From Ischnura elegans (Eukaryota > Arthropoda > Insecta > Odonata > Coenagrionidae), in assembly GCF_921293095.1 (NCBI RefSeq), contig NC_060250.1, forward strand, positions 112,788,629-112,852,628: a stretch of 64,000 bases of DNA, written 5' to 3'. Within the stretch, counting starts at the first letter, position 1; each line of letters opens with the position of its first letter. Positions 1-11,703 of the stretch are shown here, piece by piece. The notes under the pieces are model-generated. The model did no database searches, had not been told where the DNA came from, and worked only from the letters and a program-made list of their open reading frames with translations. The position numbers were made by a program, and so were the translations under genes.

Positions 1-547
1 AAACCTTAAAAAGGGTCTCACCATTTCAATCTTTTGCTTCATCCGTGTCATTAAAGTAAGTCGTGTTCACACAACGACGGTACGTGAGCAAACAAAAGCT
101 CTAGCAGCAGTTCAGTAAATCTAATCTGTAATCTTAGTACAGTGAGTGATGGATTAGATAAATGTTGTAAATCATTTGTGGAAAATGTTGACTTGAATGA
201 AAGAGTAAGTAACGTTGAGGATAAGTAGAATATTTTGGAATCATACAGGAATACTTCCGAAATACAGGGTGATCCGACGTAAAACTTGGATTAGGGTCCT
301 CATTACTTTTATCAAAGTCCTAATTACCAAAGACTGTTTACCATATGCAGAGTTCCCTTAAAGAGCCTAACAAAATATTTACAATTTTACTTCGACCTTT
401 TAAGGGAATTACTTTATTCCGCGTCTTTTTAAATCTGTATTCTCCAAAAGTTTAATCTGCCTAAAATGTTATGGACGTCGGGCTTTTCATTTTTAGCTCA
501 ATTTGGCACTGATCAGAATGCGTTTGATCTCAATCACTTAGTAATTC
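1..547. other. No recognisable feature
   Basis: AT-rich sequence with frequent stops in all frames. I see no repeat termini, splice-flanked open frame or RNA gene here. Confidence 0.5.
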
Positions 548-766
548 AACCCAAAGGTTGGTTTGGATAGGTGAAAGTAGAGCTCAACCTAGACTAAGCC
601 GCAGGCGAGTGAAGTTCACACAAACAAGGTTGGCGGATGACTTCCTTTCGTTGGACCACCTCGCACTTTGAGGATTTACGCATGGAGGCATCCGAAGGAA
701 TCAACCGGGATTTAAACCCGGGACCTCAAGCCAAGCTCTCCACCCACTAGGCTACCACGCTTCCCA
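548..766 (-). repeat. tRNA-derived SINE, family 1
   Basis: Read on the minus strand, the head has a tRNA-like A box (TGGTAGCCTAGTGGG, near 740-756) and a B box (GGTTTAAATCC, near 708-718), the internal pol III promoter of a tRNA gene. The body continues to 548. The same family recurs at 20168-20386, interrupted at 53496-53886, and degraded at 63151-63365. The pol III boxes and multiple copies support the SINE call. I did not find a clear target duplication. Confidence 0.75.
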
Positions 767-1693
767 ATTCCATCTTAAGTATCATTAATTGAGCCAGAAA
801 GACTGCATTTTACCGGGAAAGGATGGATGATGGATCCACTAGAAATTCGGGAGATTGCACTAAATGGAAACCTTCTCAACATCGTAACCTGTCCAAACCC
901 ACGCCCCTTATTACTAATCGCCATCCCACCCCCACAACCCGAATGACAAACTTTGTTCCCCAACCCCTATCCCATCCCTGCTTTAACAATCCCAGCTCTG
1001 AACCCCCCCTCTGATAAACCCCCATAAAATATATAGACCTGTCCCCGCCATATTTTTTCATTGATGTTTGTGTACTTGATAATGGCTTGCCGAAATCGGT
1101 CGTAATTTTTTAAAATAAATAGTGGAAATTACTAAGTGTTGTCGTTGCTAATGCTATGGAGCCCTTACACCATGTTCGAGCTACTAGTTTCGATTTACTA
1201 TTCTCTTGAACGTGGAACATCATTTTCAAGGTGCTCTCGACGGAGTTTCTGGCTGTCTATATGCTGCTGATGGTCCTTGCGTGTCATTCAAAGCGTTCCC
1301 CGAGCCTTGGCAAAGCACGTATCCAAACTCCTTCGCCCTCAACGACGACTCTTCCGCGACACGCCCACCGAACTCATATCCGTCACTGTCTCGGACACCC
1401 CAATGTTCATGAAATTAATATTCGAGACGCCTGCTGCGAGAGGATTCATTACTTTAGAAGATTATATCCCGAAATTTTTTAAGAAAAATTTGCAATTTTC
1501 CACGATTACGAACTTTTATATTCCCACCCATTCCGACATTCATTCCGTCGGAATAAATATTTTTTAATGAAAACTGCAAGTGTTTTCTTCAATATGGAAA
1601 AATTCCACTCAATCACGTTTGGTTCTGCTGATTTTAATCTCTCGAAAAATTATGCTTCTCCCCCCTCATGACACGAGGGATATTCAACCGGTG
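767..1693. other. Mostly unassigned; shared short repeats
   Basis: No gene recognised. The open frame at 1277-1567 (96 codons, plus strand) has no domain I know and no splice context. A 27-bp stretch near 1590-1616 (ATATGGAAAAATTCCACTC) recurs near 5891-5917, and TGCAATTTTCCACGATTA near 1488 recurs near 25432, so part of this stretch is old dispersed repeat. Confidence 0.4.
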
Positions 1694-1750
1694 CACAGTG
1701 GTCCGAAATCGGAAAAAGCCGGACTACAGTTCAAAATTGCTTTTTTTTAG
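1694..1750 (+). mobile_element. Orphan Transib-like transposon terminus
   Basis: Starts with the heptamer CACAGTG (1694-1700). Over about 31 bases it matches the terminal inverted repeat of the Transib at 9026-11740 with roughly five mismatches. It is preceded by the GC-rich pentamer CGGTG, the kind of sequence Transibs target. No partner end was found, and the sequence runs into a different repeat at 1757, so this is a single-ended remnant of a related family. Confidence 0.5.
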
Positions 1751-1756
1751 GTAGGC

Positions 1757-1995
1757 AGGGGCGTACCCAGGATCACAACAAGGGGGGGGGGGCAAGCGAT
1801 GGGATTTATGAGATTATTCCTTGAAAAAATAGTTTTATTTTAGTTACATATCTTATACTAATATATATCATTTTTCGTGGGTTTAAAGAAAAATTGTTGA
1901 ATACTTACGTTTCAATTCAGTACTGATTTTGCTAAAAGACTTTTGCGATTTTTGCTTCTATGAGGGCAGCTGCCCCTCACTGGGTACACCCATGG
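1757..1995. mobile_element. hAT-like MITE remnant
   Basis: The left end reads CAGGGGCGTACCCAGG, followed by a poly-G run near 1783-1792. The right part carries the complementary ACTGGGTACACCC. The architecture is that of the CAGTGGCG-type MITEs elsewhere in the window. The target duplication is unclear (roughly AGGTAG on each side), so the ends are approximate. Confidence 0.5.
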
Positions 1996-3861
1996 AGGTA
2001 GTAACTTGGTGTATATGCTCACAAATAATTGGTGATCATGAAACAATAAGTAATTGATCATAGATCCCATCCGCTGCTAAGATACAGAAGGCCAAACATG
2101 ACCAAATTTCCAAAATCATGCCCGATCTCGTATTTCTTCGAAAAACTTAAGGGAAGCTGCTGGTAGTTTTGGAAGGATTTTAATGGAATAAAAAACATTA
2201 CATTCCAACAGCACGGTGAACACGGAACGACACAGTTTTCATTTTAATCTCATAATATGGATCAAATTATCACTTTCATTTAAATTTTTAATATTTTATT
2301 TTTTTAATAGCTGTAATATTTTAATAAAAAAATGCATCGGATTCAAAGAATTATGATCAGAGTTATGATGCCTTCATAGGCGTTGTTGGGAAGTGAACAC
2401 TGCCTATCACGTTAGAGTGAGAGTGATTTCTCAGAAAATATTCCAGCTAATTTATTGGCAATAAGTAACACATTTATAAAGTTATAGGGGTTTGTGCAAT
2501 GTGCATGCTTTACCCCAAAATATTACACCGAGATTAATTTGAATGCTAAATTCTCAATAGGTTAAAAAAATTATCCATACATAAGGTTCTCAGGACGGAA
2601 TATTGATTGATACAGGTCAAGAACGCAAGCATCACATTACATATTCAAATGAAAAATATCGATCAGGTAATTAAAGTTTTCAAATGTGCTAAGGTAAAGT
2701 TATAATTATACATCATATCACGACGTTCGACGATAAATTTTGTGATAATAATTCTTAATAGATAATAATAATATAACTCCGCTAATAACACTTAACCTTG
2801 CCTAGATTTTATTTATGAATTTAGGCCACCGCCCATAAGATGTTCACGCTATAATCTTCCGAGAATATGCTGTGTCTAACAATAGATTCGGAGCCGGAAT
2901 ATCTCGCAAGATTTTGTTACCAACGTATCGATTTAAAATAGTGAGCTGAAAGAATTTTTTGGCAATAACCTAAGGAATGCGACAGAAGAAAACGTTTCTC
3001 CGAAATGTTGTCTCTACCTACGTTTGAAGAATTACCTAATCAAGAGACAACGGAGCGTTGAATTTTCGACATGATTTTTGGCATGTTCTTGTGGCTTCTG
3101 GTCAAACAAAAATATTCATAGAGAAACAAAAGATGATTTCCAAGCCGAGTAAGCTTCATCTAGACCAATACTCCTTCACTCTGCGAGGAATGGTGGTATT
3201 AAGTAAATAGTCGGTTCCAGTTTTCACGCACCAAAGACGAATGGTTAAGATCCAACCCTTCCCTGCCATCCTTAGTTGATTTTTATCACTAGAGTTACGA
3301 TTACAAAATATCCATTAATTCAAATTCCAATAATAAATTCCACCCTCATTGAGTCTTCGAATCTAAACAGACTCATCCCCATAAATAGTTCTCTCGTATA
3401 CCTTAAATGACACACGAGTGAATTCATTCTCAATTCTCATTCCCCATGCATATATCGTATTTTGAGTTCAATATCAACGACAATAATAGGAGATTATCAT
3501 TATTATATGGTTGGAAGTTATGGTAGCTGAGATACTTAACTAATACACATTGTTCATTCACTTGATCATTTCTACCGATACATCTTTTTCTGCATCAGAA
3601 GTTTTTAAACACCTGATACTCCACGAATCTCTACCCCTGTTATGCATAAACATTTGCGCAAGCGTTCACTAAGTTTTTATTTACGGATTTGATCTTCACA
3701 GATTCATTGAAGGTATTTTTATTTTTTTGTACTTGGATAGGTCAGGTCATTCACATCATTCAGTATATGAAGAAATGAGGAGATAAAGAGAAAAAACATC
3801 GGTGTCTCCTATTCTAAACTAAAGGCAGCGAAAGGCCCACGGCTCAATATCCCTCCGACAT
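1996..3861. other. Featureless AT-rich stretch
   Basis: About 1.9 kb of AT-rich sequence with no long open frame, no recognised repeat termini and no convincing paired splice sites. Confidence 0.5.
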
Positions 3862-3990
3862 ACAGGGGTGGTATACTCGGAGGCTTCACAGAGTACCCAA
3901 AAAGGTTTCGTGCTGCCCCTGAAAAATCTCCGCCACCGCCGAAATTTGAACTCAGGCCCCGAGGATGGGACGCTGTCTATCTGTCAAATT
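3862..3990 (-). repeat. Fragment of tRNA-derived SINE, family 2
   Basis: Matches part of the SINE at 12369-12677: a GGTATAC-CGGAGG segment and a B-box-like GAGTTCAAATTTC read on the minus strand. It is truncated and diverged, and lies just 5' of a LINE remnant. Confidence 0.45.
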
Positions 3991-4080
3991 GAAATAAATA
4001 CTTTTAACTTTCCAGGCATCATCTTCCCCTCTTTCACTCTTCTCTCTATTCCGTTTACTTTCTTCTACGTGGATTATCAT

Positions 4081-5517
4081 TGAAGTGGTTCGAAAGTTAT
4101 TTGTCGTCGAGATCACAATGCGTAAAAGTAAATAATTGTTTTAGTTAATATGTAACTATTGAGACGGGAGTACCACAGAGCTCTGTTTTAGGACCTGTTC
4201 TGTTTTTGATTTACGCAAACAATTTATGTGAATTTTTTATTTAAATAAATACAAGATTGTTGCACTTTTCCACAAAATGTTTTACTGCGTAGGTACTACG
4301 CGTTTCGGCTCACTGAGCCATCATCTGGTACAAGACACTGCAAAACATTTGAAAATAACCTTCACACCCTTGAGAAAGGAGGTTGGGGAGGATTTGACAG
4401 CTTTGAAGAAGGGGGTGGGAACATTTATGGGGGTGGATATTTATGTGATAATAAATTCAATGGTGAACTCACAGCTTTTGCTGATAATATAGCACTGTGC
4501 TTCTCAGCACCTAATTTGAGTTTTGATGTTTTTTTTGTTAAAGAGGATCTACGTTTCTTACGAAAATGGTTTGATTTCAATGGGTTAGGGTTGAGTGAAA
4601 AGACGAAGTTTATGTGTTATGACATATGAAATGCAAGTATTTTTAATTGTAAACTTGTATTTCATACTAAAAATTGTTTCAATTGAGTCATTAAAGGTCC
4701 AGCTATTGATGGAGTGAATGAAATGAAATACTTGGGAGTAACTTTGGACAGTACTGTACGCTGGGATAAACATTTACTTACTGTGAACAAATACCATAGA
4801 CGTGCCTTGTCCAATTTTCACCACTTACGAAACAAATTTCCACTTCCGATTAAAAAAACCGCATTTATCATGCTCTTGTTCATTCAAAACTCTCTGATGG
4901 TATAATTTGCTGGGGCAGTGCATGCATGAACACATTTAAGCGTGCACTCGTTTTGCAAAAATATAATTAATAATATATTGTCCAAAAATTCTCATGAACA
5001 CTCATTTCCATTGTTTTGGCCCTTGCCGCAAACCATTTGTATTCATTCAAAGTTATAAAATTGCTTTATGCCACAAAATGCAATATGCTGATTGGATGTG
5101 ATAAATATATATACTATAATAAAAGGATTGAGTAAGGAATGAAAGGAGTGTAGTAACAAACATACCAAGGTTAACATTATATGAACGTTGTTTTCTTTAC
5201 ATGGGGCCTATGTTATTTCACTGCCCGCTAAAATTTAAAAAATTAAATCCTCAAATAAAGTGTTAAGACTTGTCAAAGACTGACTTTTCTCACAAGAAAT
5301 AATTTAACGTTTATTTTTATGTTAATTATTTAAAACACTCATGTATTATTTACTGCATTATTATTTTCTTTTATTGGCATAAATTTTTGTTATTTGATAG
5401 TGGCTCAATTCTGGTTCTATGACCTTGGAGACCACCTAAAGCTCCTTCTCTTGGTTAAACAGCTGTAATATAAAAATGTAGGAGTAAATAAAATTATTTT
5501 TATTACTATTATTATTC
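4081..5517 (+). pseudogene. LINE reverse transcriptase remnant (Jockey/CR1-type)
   Basis: Decayed non-LTR retrotransposon ORF2, 5' truncated. The conceptual translation reads WFESYL, then VTIETGVPQ-SVLGPVLFLIYANNL (the RT block normally GVPQGSVLGP), then LTAFADN, then EMKYLGVTLDS-VRWDKH, typical of the RT and post-RT thumb. Downstream frames continue the C-terminal region to a 3' tail of A/T-rich TTATTATT-type repeats at about 5490-5517. There are several stops and shifts. The F-A-D-D active-site box reads FADN, so the second catalytic Asp is lost. A foreign segment splits the RT between roughly 4232 and 4452. Clade assignment is from general resemblance only. Confidence 0.75.
4232..4452 (-). 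mobile_element. Insertion in the LINE with a hammerhead-like motif
   Basis: Splits the LINE RT between NNLCE and FNGELTAFADN. On the minus strand it holds CAGATGA (4321-4327), a GGCTC-AGT-GAGCC hairpin and GAAA (4303-4306), followed by a hairpin GCGTAG-TAC-CTACGC. This order resembles a hammerhead ribozyme core (CUGANGA, stem II, GAAA) with one core mismatch. Hammerheads are known in Penelope-like elements and related retroelements. The flanking GTTGCACTTTTCCA is shared with the foldback at 6446-6624. Boundaries are approximate. Confidence 0.5.
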
Positions 5518-5651
5518 AGTTTTTCTCATCTCCTCCCTTTCCTCTCTCCCCTTACTTTCTCAACTCCAGTTAAAATTATATAAATTGAATGCACTTCCCA
5601 CCATTTACACCTTAAAGATGATGTAGTAACAATGAAACCTAGGACGTAATG

Positions 5652-5862
5652 AAGCTGGCCTCGGTGGCGACGGGGTAAAGCCCTCGCCTCCCGAACAGGA
5701 GGTCGCGGGTTTGAGTCCCGCCTCTGTAGGTCGTCCCCATCCAGGGCATGGTTATTCGTACACGTGTAATTGTTACATCTGTTGAACACCGCGATGTAAA
5801 ATGGCCAATATGTGCTCTTTTTATCTGGTATGGGAATAAATAGAAATAAAAATAAAAATTAC
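5652..5862 (+). repeat. tRNA-derived SINE, family 3
   Basis: tRNA-like head with A box TGGCCTCGGTGGCGACGGGG and B box GGTTTGAGTCCC (5708-5719), a body including CCAGGGCATGGT and GTAAAATGGCCAATA, and an A-rich AAATAAAAATAAAA tail. A close copy lies at 12692-12893. This is the classic layout of a pol III-transcribed SINE mobilised by a LINE. Confidence 0.88.
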
Positions 5863-6445
5863 ATTCGCGGAAAATAGCAAGTATTTATTTGAATATGGAA
5901 AAATTCCACTCCACCTCGCTCGATTCTTCGGATTTCATGTCAAGCCTATCAATACAATTCCCGTTCAAAATCCATCAGAATCAGCGGCAAAAAAACGTTG
6001 GCCACAGAGTTTTTGCAATAAAAATCGGGGACGCCCTGGAATTTCACGGCGGCCGAAAAATCATGAGCGCTGGGCGCAAGGTGGCAGTGGGGATTAAGAG
6101 GGTGGCAGGGGGGCGTAATTTCTTTAAAAAATCGAATAAATGGCAGTCTATAAGATCCCAAATGATTTTTTTTATTTCACCAGCTTAAAAATAATGTTAA
6201 AAATGATTAATGAATGCATAAAAGCCACTTGTCAACGCATAGCAGATCTCAGACGCATTATCGCTGAGAGGTATTGCATACCACTACGGCGCAGGGGAAA
6301 GAGATGAAACTTCCCCTCAAGCAACGACCTTAATCAGCCCCTTTAGATTACCCCATTATTTTTCTATTTTTCTTCTTGGTGCGAAATCTAATGGATGAAA
6401 ATTGCTATCTAAACGGCATCAAAAACTATAAAGGCATAATTTATA
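5863..6445. other. Unassigned
   Basis: Contains the short ATATGGAAAAATTCCACTC repeat shared with about 1590. The plus-strand open frame at 5889-6188 (99 codons) has no recognised domain and is probably chance within repeat DNA. Confidence 0.35.
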
Positions 6446-6624
6446 AAAATAAAATGCAGTTGCACTTTTCCAGTTATTTTAATGCGTACGACGCGTTTCG
6501 GCCCACAGATCATTCTGGTACAAGATCAGATGAGGGCTCTGTACCAGAAAATTGCTCTGTAAAACGAAACACGTCGTAAGCATTAAAATAATGGTGGAAA
6601 AGTGCAACTACATTTTATTTTAAT
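6446..6624. repeat. Foldback repeat with hammerhead-like motifs
   Basis: An imperfect palindrome of about 180 bp. The left arm (AAATGCAGTTGCACTTTTCC, then ACGACGCGTTTCGG) is mirrored by the right arm (CGAAACACGTCGT, then GGAAAAGTGCAACTAC). The centre is near 6535, with GTACCAGA/TCTGGTAC pairs on each side. Each arm carries a degenerate version of the motif seen at 4303-4327. It is likely a pair of head-to-head termini of one retroelement family. Confidence 0.6.
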
Positions 6625-6767
6625 ATGTCGAACTTCCAGTATACCTCACATGAATTGTTTAAAAATAAAAACAAAATTAATCGCAATTTACGTATCTTAG
6701 ATATAAATACTGTAACTTCGACCGAAAAAATAATAATAATTATTATTATTATATCATAAGGCATGAT

Positions 6768-6962
6768 AGCCTGATGAAGACAATCGTTGAGGGATAAGTA
6801 GATGGCAAGAACGGATAAGGAAGACCTCGAATGAAATGTATGGAACAGGTAAAGAAAGATGTGAAAGAGAAGAAATACGTAGGTGTGAAAAGATTAGCTG
6901 ATAGAAGAATCGAGCGGTGATCTGCGTCAAACCAATCTTAGGATTGTCGACCAGTGATAATG
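6768..6962 (+). mobile_element. LINE 3' end (RTE-like family, TGA-repeat tail)
   Basis: The translation contains KTIVEG, KEKKYVGVKRLADR and a terminal AASNQS-like segment, then a 3' tail of TGATAATGATGA units. Further copies of this 3' end lie at 7066-7345 (plus) and, on the minus strand, at 13003-13050, 30846-30949 and 33010 onward. Short tandem-repeat tails are typical of RTE-type LINEs. The copy is heavily 5' truncated. Confidence 0.65.
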
Positions 6963-7065
6963 ATGATTAAAAACCACATATTACATTTATTTCAACATTA
7001 CGATACTTTGAGGTAAAAATTCTGAAATACGTTATAAAACGATTCGGGGGAAAATATCGAATACC
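6963..7065 (+). repeat. Direct repeat, copy 1 (flanks LINE 3' end)
   Basis: AAACCACATATTAC through GGGGGAAAATATCGAATA. It recurs at 7346-7447 with only a few differences. The two copies bracket the LINE fragment 7066-7345. Confidence 0.85.
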
Positions 7066-7345
7066 TAAAGGAGTAGGAGAGAAGAGAAGCCTCATGAAAA
7101 CCTCAACAAGAAAACGGAACAGCATTATAGGCCACATCTTGATACATGATGGCCTAATGAAGACAATCGTCGAGGAACAAGTGAATAGCAAGAACGGAAA
7201 ATGAGGACCTCGAACAAAATATATGGAACAGGTAAGGAATTATAAGAAAGAGAAGAAATACGTAGGTATGAATAGATTAGCTGATAGGATAACTGAGTGA
7301 AGAGCTGCGTCAAACCAATCCTAGGATTGTTGACCAGTGATGATG
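7066..7345 (+). mobile_element. LINE 3' end, second copy
   Basis: The same family as 6768-6962 but extending further 5'. The translation shows RNSIIGHILIHDGLMKTIVEEQ, KYMEQVRNYKKEKKYVG and NRLADR, ending in a TGATGATGATGAT tail. Stops interrupt it. It is flanked by the direct repeats 6963-7065 and 7346-7447. Confidence 0.7.
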
Positions 7346-7447
7346 ATGATTAAAAACCACATATTACGTTTGATGTCAACATTACGATACTTTGGGGTAA
7401 AAATTCTGAAATACGTTATAAAACGATTTGGGGGAAAATATCGAATA
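7346..7447 (+). repeat. Direct repeat, copy 2
   Basis: Second copy of the sequence at 6963-7065, starting immediately after the TGA tail of the LINE. Confidence 0.85.
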
Positions 7448-9025
7448 TGACAGCAATACGGCTTAGCAACTTTCGCTCTGCATAACGATTCGCAAGGAGA
7501 AAAAGTAGCCAGCGGACGCAGCGGAAGCCTATTGAGCAACCGGAGGGTCAAGGCAGGAAGTCTTGACTTGCTCCAGCTCCCCACTTGGAAAAACGGCAAG
7601 AATCCGAGAACTAAATTTTCACGTGAAATAAAGGCACCTCCTTGGGAGATGCAAGTTTAGGGTGTCAACTAGCGACCTTGCCCTCACTACCTTACCCCCT
7701 TCCTCTCTTCCGTTCGTCACCACTGCAACCCCTCCCCCCACTCCCCTACCATTTGGGTAGGGAGGGTAGTCATTATTTATACGCTCGAACAGGGAGGGGT
7801 GTGGGTAGCAACGGGCGGTGGCCTTAATCAATGATTTCGAGTCCCTTGGCCAACGGCGCTGAACCCTGGCGGTTCATCCCCCCAAAGGCTCTTGGCCGGC
7901 TTGATCCGGAGAAACTGTGTCGCGCCGCCGCGTGATGTGCAACTGGTGCATCAGAGCCAGCGACTCCACGCAGACCGTGAGAAAAGAGCTATGAAGTGGG
8001 GGAGGGAAGCGAAGGAAGGAAGGATTCGAATTCTCGGCTAAGGGGGGAAAAGGCTGGGGAGCCAAGACAATCCAAAGGAAATTGCCGACGCGGCAACCAA
8101 CCCTCTCTCTATCTCCTAATTCAATAGCAGTCATCCGCGGGTGTGGCGGCTAAATTGGCTCCCCAAGGCTACTTGTTGCTCCGGCACGTGGAGGATGCAT
8201 TTTTGGCACCCTCGGAATGCGACGCCAAATGGGCTGCTCGAAGCATTCAGCCTCAGCGATTGGTAACCGCATCGGCTGTAAGCGGTTCATGGAAATTCAC
8301 TTTATACCTAATTACTAATGATTACAGCCCATTAGAAGGTGACAAAAAATCAATTGGGGAAGAAGTAAGCAAGACTCTCAGGGGCACGGCATTCATTGCC
8401 AACACGATGTGGCGCACTAAAAAATGATCTAGACTCAAAATTACGCCATCATACCAGTTTGAGATGTTACAACCAATATAATGTATAAGTAAATGTTTAT
8501 AAAATTTTCAAAATTCAGTAATATTAGAGGTTAATTTTAACTGCCAAAACCGATATAATTCGTTGGTTACCATCACTCCAATTTCCGTTTTTGAACACTT
8601 GGAGAAGATTTTTTTCACTAGGAAATTTTCATCGCACACTAATACCTAAGATACTCTGTTGACTACCATTTCACACAATGATGCACACTAAAATGGATCT
8701 TTTTAAATTAAATACAATCTACATCTGCTATAACCTTGCAACGCATATCCGAGCGTTTAAATCTGAAATCGAAGGAATTCAGGTGAATTTCGTTGGCGAT
8801 GTCTTTGGGCAGCAATAACCTCAGAAAATACCCACAATAAGAGGCAATGTCTGACCTGGTAAATCTACCAAATTTGAAGTAAGTTCTGAACTTCAGGTCA
8901 GAGTCGATTAAGTGTCAGCCCACCAAATTACTTTCGATCATAGGAGGACTGCATCGAGAAGTGACAAAACTACGTTATCTCGCGTTGAACCTACGCGTGG
9001 GGTGTGACTTTCTAACAACCGACGC
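7448..9025. other. Unassigned, partly GC-rich
   Basis: 7640-8280 is more GC-rich than its surroundings, with CpG-containing stretches and several overlapping short open frames (for example 8143-8427, plus), none with a recognisable domain. The rest to 9025 is ordinary AT-rich DNA. Confidence 0.35.
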
Positions 9026-9062
9026 CACAGTGGGCGGAAATCGAAAAAAGCTGGCCAAAACC
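9026..9062 (+). repeat. Transib left terminal inverted repeat
   Basis: Heptamer CACAGTG at 9026-9032. After a 21-base spacer comes GCCAAAACC, 7 of 9 matches to the RAG nonamer ACAAAAACC. It is identical over 37 bases to the inverted right end. Confidence 0.9.
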
Positions 9063-9355
9063 TCTGTGGAAGAATTTTTGGCTAATTTGTAGTGATTCTA
9101 GAAGTTTTTGATCTGAAGAATCCAATTTTAGTGTTTTTGGGACTCTATCTCTACAAGAAGATGCTCTAAAAACAAAATGACGGAGAGGCCGTTTTTGCGT
9201 CATCAGATGGGTTGCTAATTTTTGGTATTTACCCCAAATATTTTTCCATCAGTGTAATATTTTGATATTTACTTCATAAGTCTTCTATTTTCAATACGAA
9301 TTAGCAGTTTAATACTTTCTCACGAACACAATTTAGTAAAATTAACGATAAAAAA

Positions 9356-10810
9356 TCAATTAGGCGCATGAAAAGTCAAAATCCAGATCTGATCCTGAAT
9401 CTTCATCTTCAGCATCTGAATCAATTTCTTCGTCAAAGGAAGTTTTCTGACTAGTTCAGGTATATTCTTCTTTGTATTTTTACCAAATTTTGGAGTAGAT
9501 GAAATATATGGGTCGCACGTAAGAAGTATTCCGTGAAAAAGTTCGTGATTAGTAGCTAGTATGGCTATTTTTCGCGAGTGATGCTCTCTAAATCGTCGAA
9601 TATCTTTATTCCTTGCTTCCAAAGCCTCCTCGGAAAGCTGGTCAATACGAATACTTGCGCCCTTAATAACTGCCGCACCGTGAATCAAAACTTAATGCAC
9701 AGTAGGTGGCATATAGAACCACGAATAAATTTTGACATAAATTTTGGCCGTGGAACAACAATATTTAGTAAATACAGCCTCATATATTTGCAGCTGACAG
9801 ATAGCGTTTCATGCTGCTCGTTTCTGCCAATGCATAGCATGCCTACAAAACCAAGCAATGAAAGAATTTAGATATAAATTGAAGAGTAAATAATTGATAA
9901 AAACGAGTTATTATCATTTTCTTTATATGCCATATCTTTCCATCAATATCTGTAAGCAATAATTTGAAAGTCACCAAAATAATTTCGATCTGAATTGGTC
10001 AAAGGTTCTTTATCAGCTAATTAATATATCTTTCTTCTTCCACGGAAACCTCTCTCGTTACTCGGGTCCATCGAATTCTTATTGTTCTACAAAATCTGGT
10101 CGATGATGGGCGAGGATTAGACGAGGCGAGGATAAAGATTTTCCTGTATCAAAAAAACTATTATTTACGTTTCAGAATGTGAACGTTGCGTGGTGCTAAT
10201 ACTACTATTTCTACTATTTCTAAATGTGCTTACCTGATATGGTGTTTAACAGTGTAGTGGTACAAGAGAAGTCGCGAACAAGCTTTCGTATCTTTCATTA
10301 GGAGTCTCACATGTTTGCTTGTACTGGGAATGGCCAGAACTTCCCTTAAAACCCCATTTACATATTATTCTAGAGGCTGTGTGATTTAATAGAGACTGCA
10401 AGTTAACTTCACATTTTTCTTCAGAAATAGATATCCCTCAGGATATGCTGCACTTTTTGACAAACTGATTTGGTCGTAACTTGGGTATATTTTGTGGCCA
10501 TGTTTTCTCGCCATTTCACGAATTAATATATACTGCGTCTTTGTCAGATGGCCCGTTACAATAAGGGAAATAGCCTCTTCCCCCGATAATTCTGATTGAG
10601 CTATTTATTTCCTTCTCCATTTGTCAAGTATTCTCTTGGCCCTGATTGGTGTGATTTTTGTTGCTAATGTAATATTTTTTTCTGCAGCATCATCTCCTGT
10701 GGCACGTAACTGAATTGAAGTTGCCACACATAATTCTTTTTTCGAAGTGCTGCTTCTCACATCATTCTGTTTTTCTTCTTTTGGACCTATCACTTGCTCT
10801 CTCAAAAAGC
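9356..10810 (-). pseudogene. Transib transposase (RAG1-related) pseudogene
   Basis: Minus strand. The N-terminal side (near 10420-10810) reads GEEAISLIVTGHLTKTQY, then KHGHKIYPSYDQ. Next comes KWGFKGSSGHSQYKQ near 10355. In Transibs this block carries the first catalytic Asp (WG-x-D-GSSGHS), here replaced by Lys. The C-terminal part (9356-9880) reads IYEAVFTKYCC, then PPTVH-stop-VLIHG, then QLSEEALEARNKDIRRFR, which matches the RAG1/Transib region of the catalytic Glu; that Glu region is intact. The segment between about 9880 and 10140, where the second Asp should lie, is not readable. Stops and shifts make it non-functional. Confidence 0.85.
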
Positions 10811-11703
10811 GTCAATGGTCTTCCTCGAGGCCTCCACTCGTAACCAATATTCAGGAATTAATTTTAGGAAAATGCACTTTATGACCAATACTCCTTGCAC
10901 GTGCCCCTAGAAGCTTTTACGCACAGGAACCAGTTGCCGCTGTACACAAAAGACGGCAAGGGACAGTGATAAGGGCTATTTATTGCCGTCTGGGTGAACC
11001 GCGGACAGGGTCTGAACACTGCGGAGTTCTAGGAAAGGATTAAAACGCAGTTGCTGGGAATCGCCCAAAAAGCATTCAAGGGAATATGTGAAAAATGCAA
11101 AGTGAATGGCCAGTGTGATTACAATCCTAGTTTTCCAAAGAATTAGACAATCAGAACACCCTCTGTTCCGAGCGCTGCGACGCCGCTCCGCTACGCGCCG
11201 TGCGTTATTTTACATTTATCAACAAAAGTGGAAAAGTTGCAAGTATGCGCAGGATTTTATCGTTCCGTTACATAGAATAAACCTCGCTCTAACTGTTGAT
11301 GATAATATCTCCGCGGAGATAAGCGGAGATAAGTAAGTTTATCTCTGATTTAGTTAAAATTTGAACGAAAAACAGTTAATTTTTAATTAATATATTATGG
11401 CCATTCGGAAAGTATTGTTTTCCACGATGAATAGCGTTATAGTATCTAAAAGATATATATTATCGTTTTGTATTCGCCAATAGAACAATATTTATGTTTT
11501 GTTCACACACCAGGGCAGCAAACATAGAGATGTTTTGAAAAAAACGTAGATTTGGAACTTCGCGATTTTTTATCGCTTTTCGAAGGATATTACACATATA
11601 AAGAGAATAAATAAATTTTAAAAAGTTAACGTATTTGGGAGTCTAGACATTCTAGAACAATACTACGTAACTTTTGGATTTAAAAAAAATAGTGAAAAAT
11701 TGG

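Noticed and set aside
5652..5790. A tRNA gene suggested by good A and B boxes (also at 12692)
   Set aside because: The sequence continues as a SINE body with an A-rich tail, is repeated, and does not close a proper cloverleaf acceptor stem, so it is a tRNA-derived SINE.
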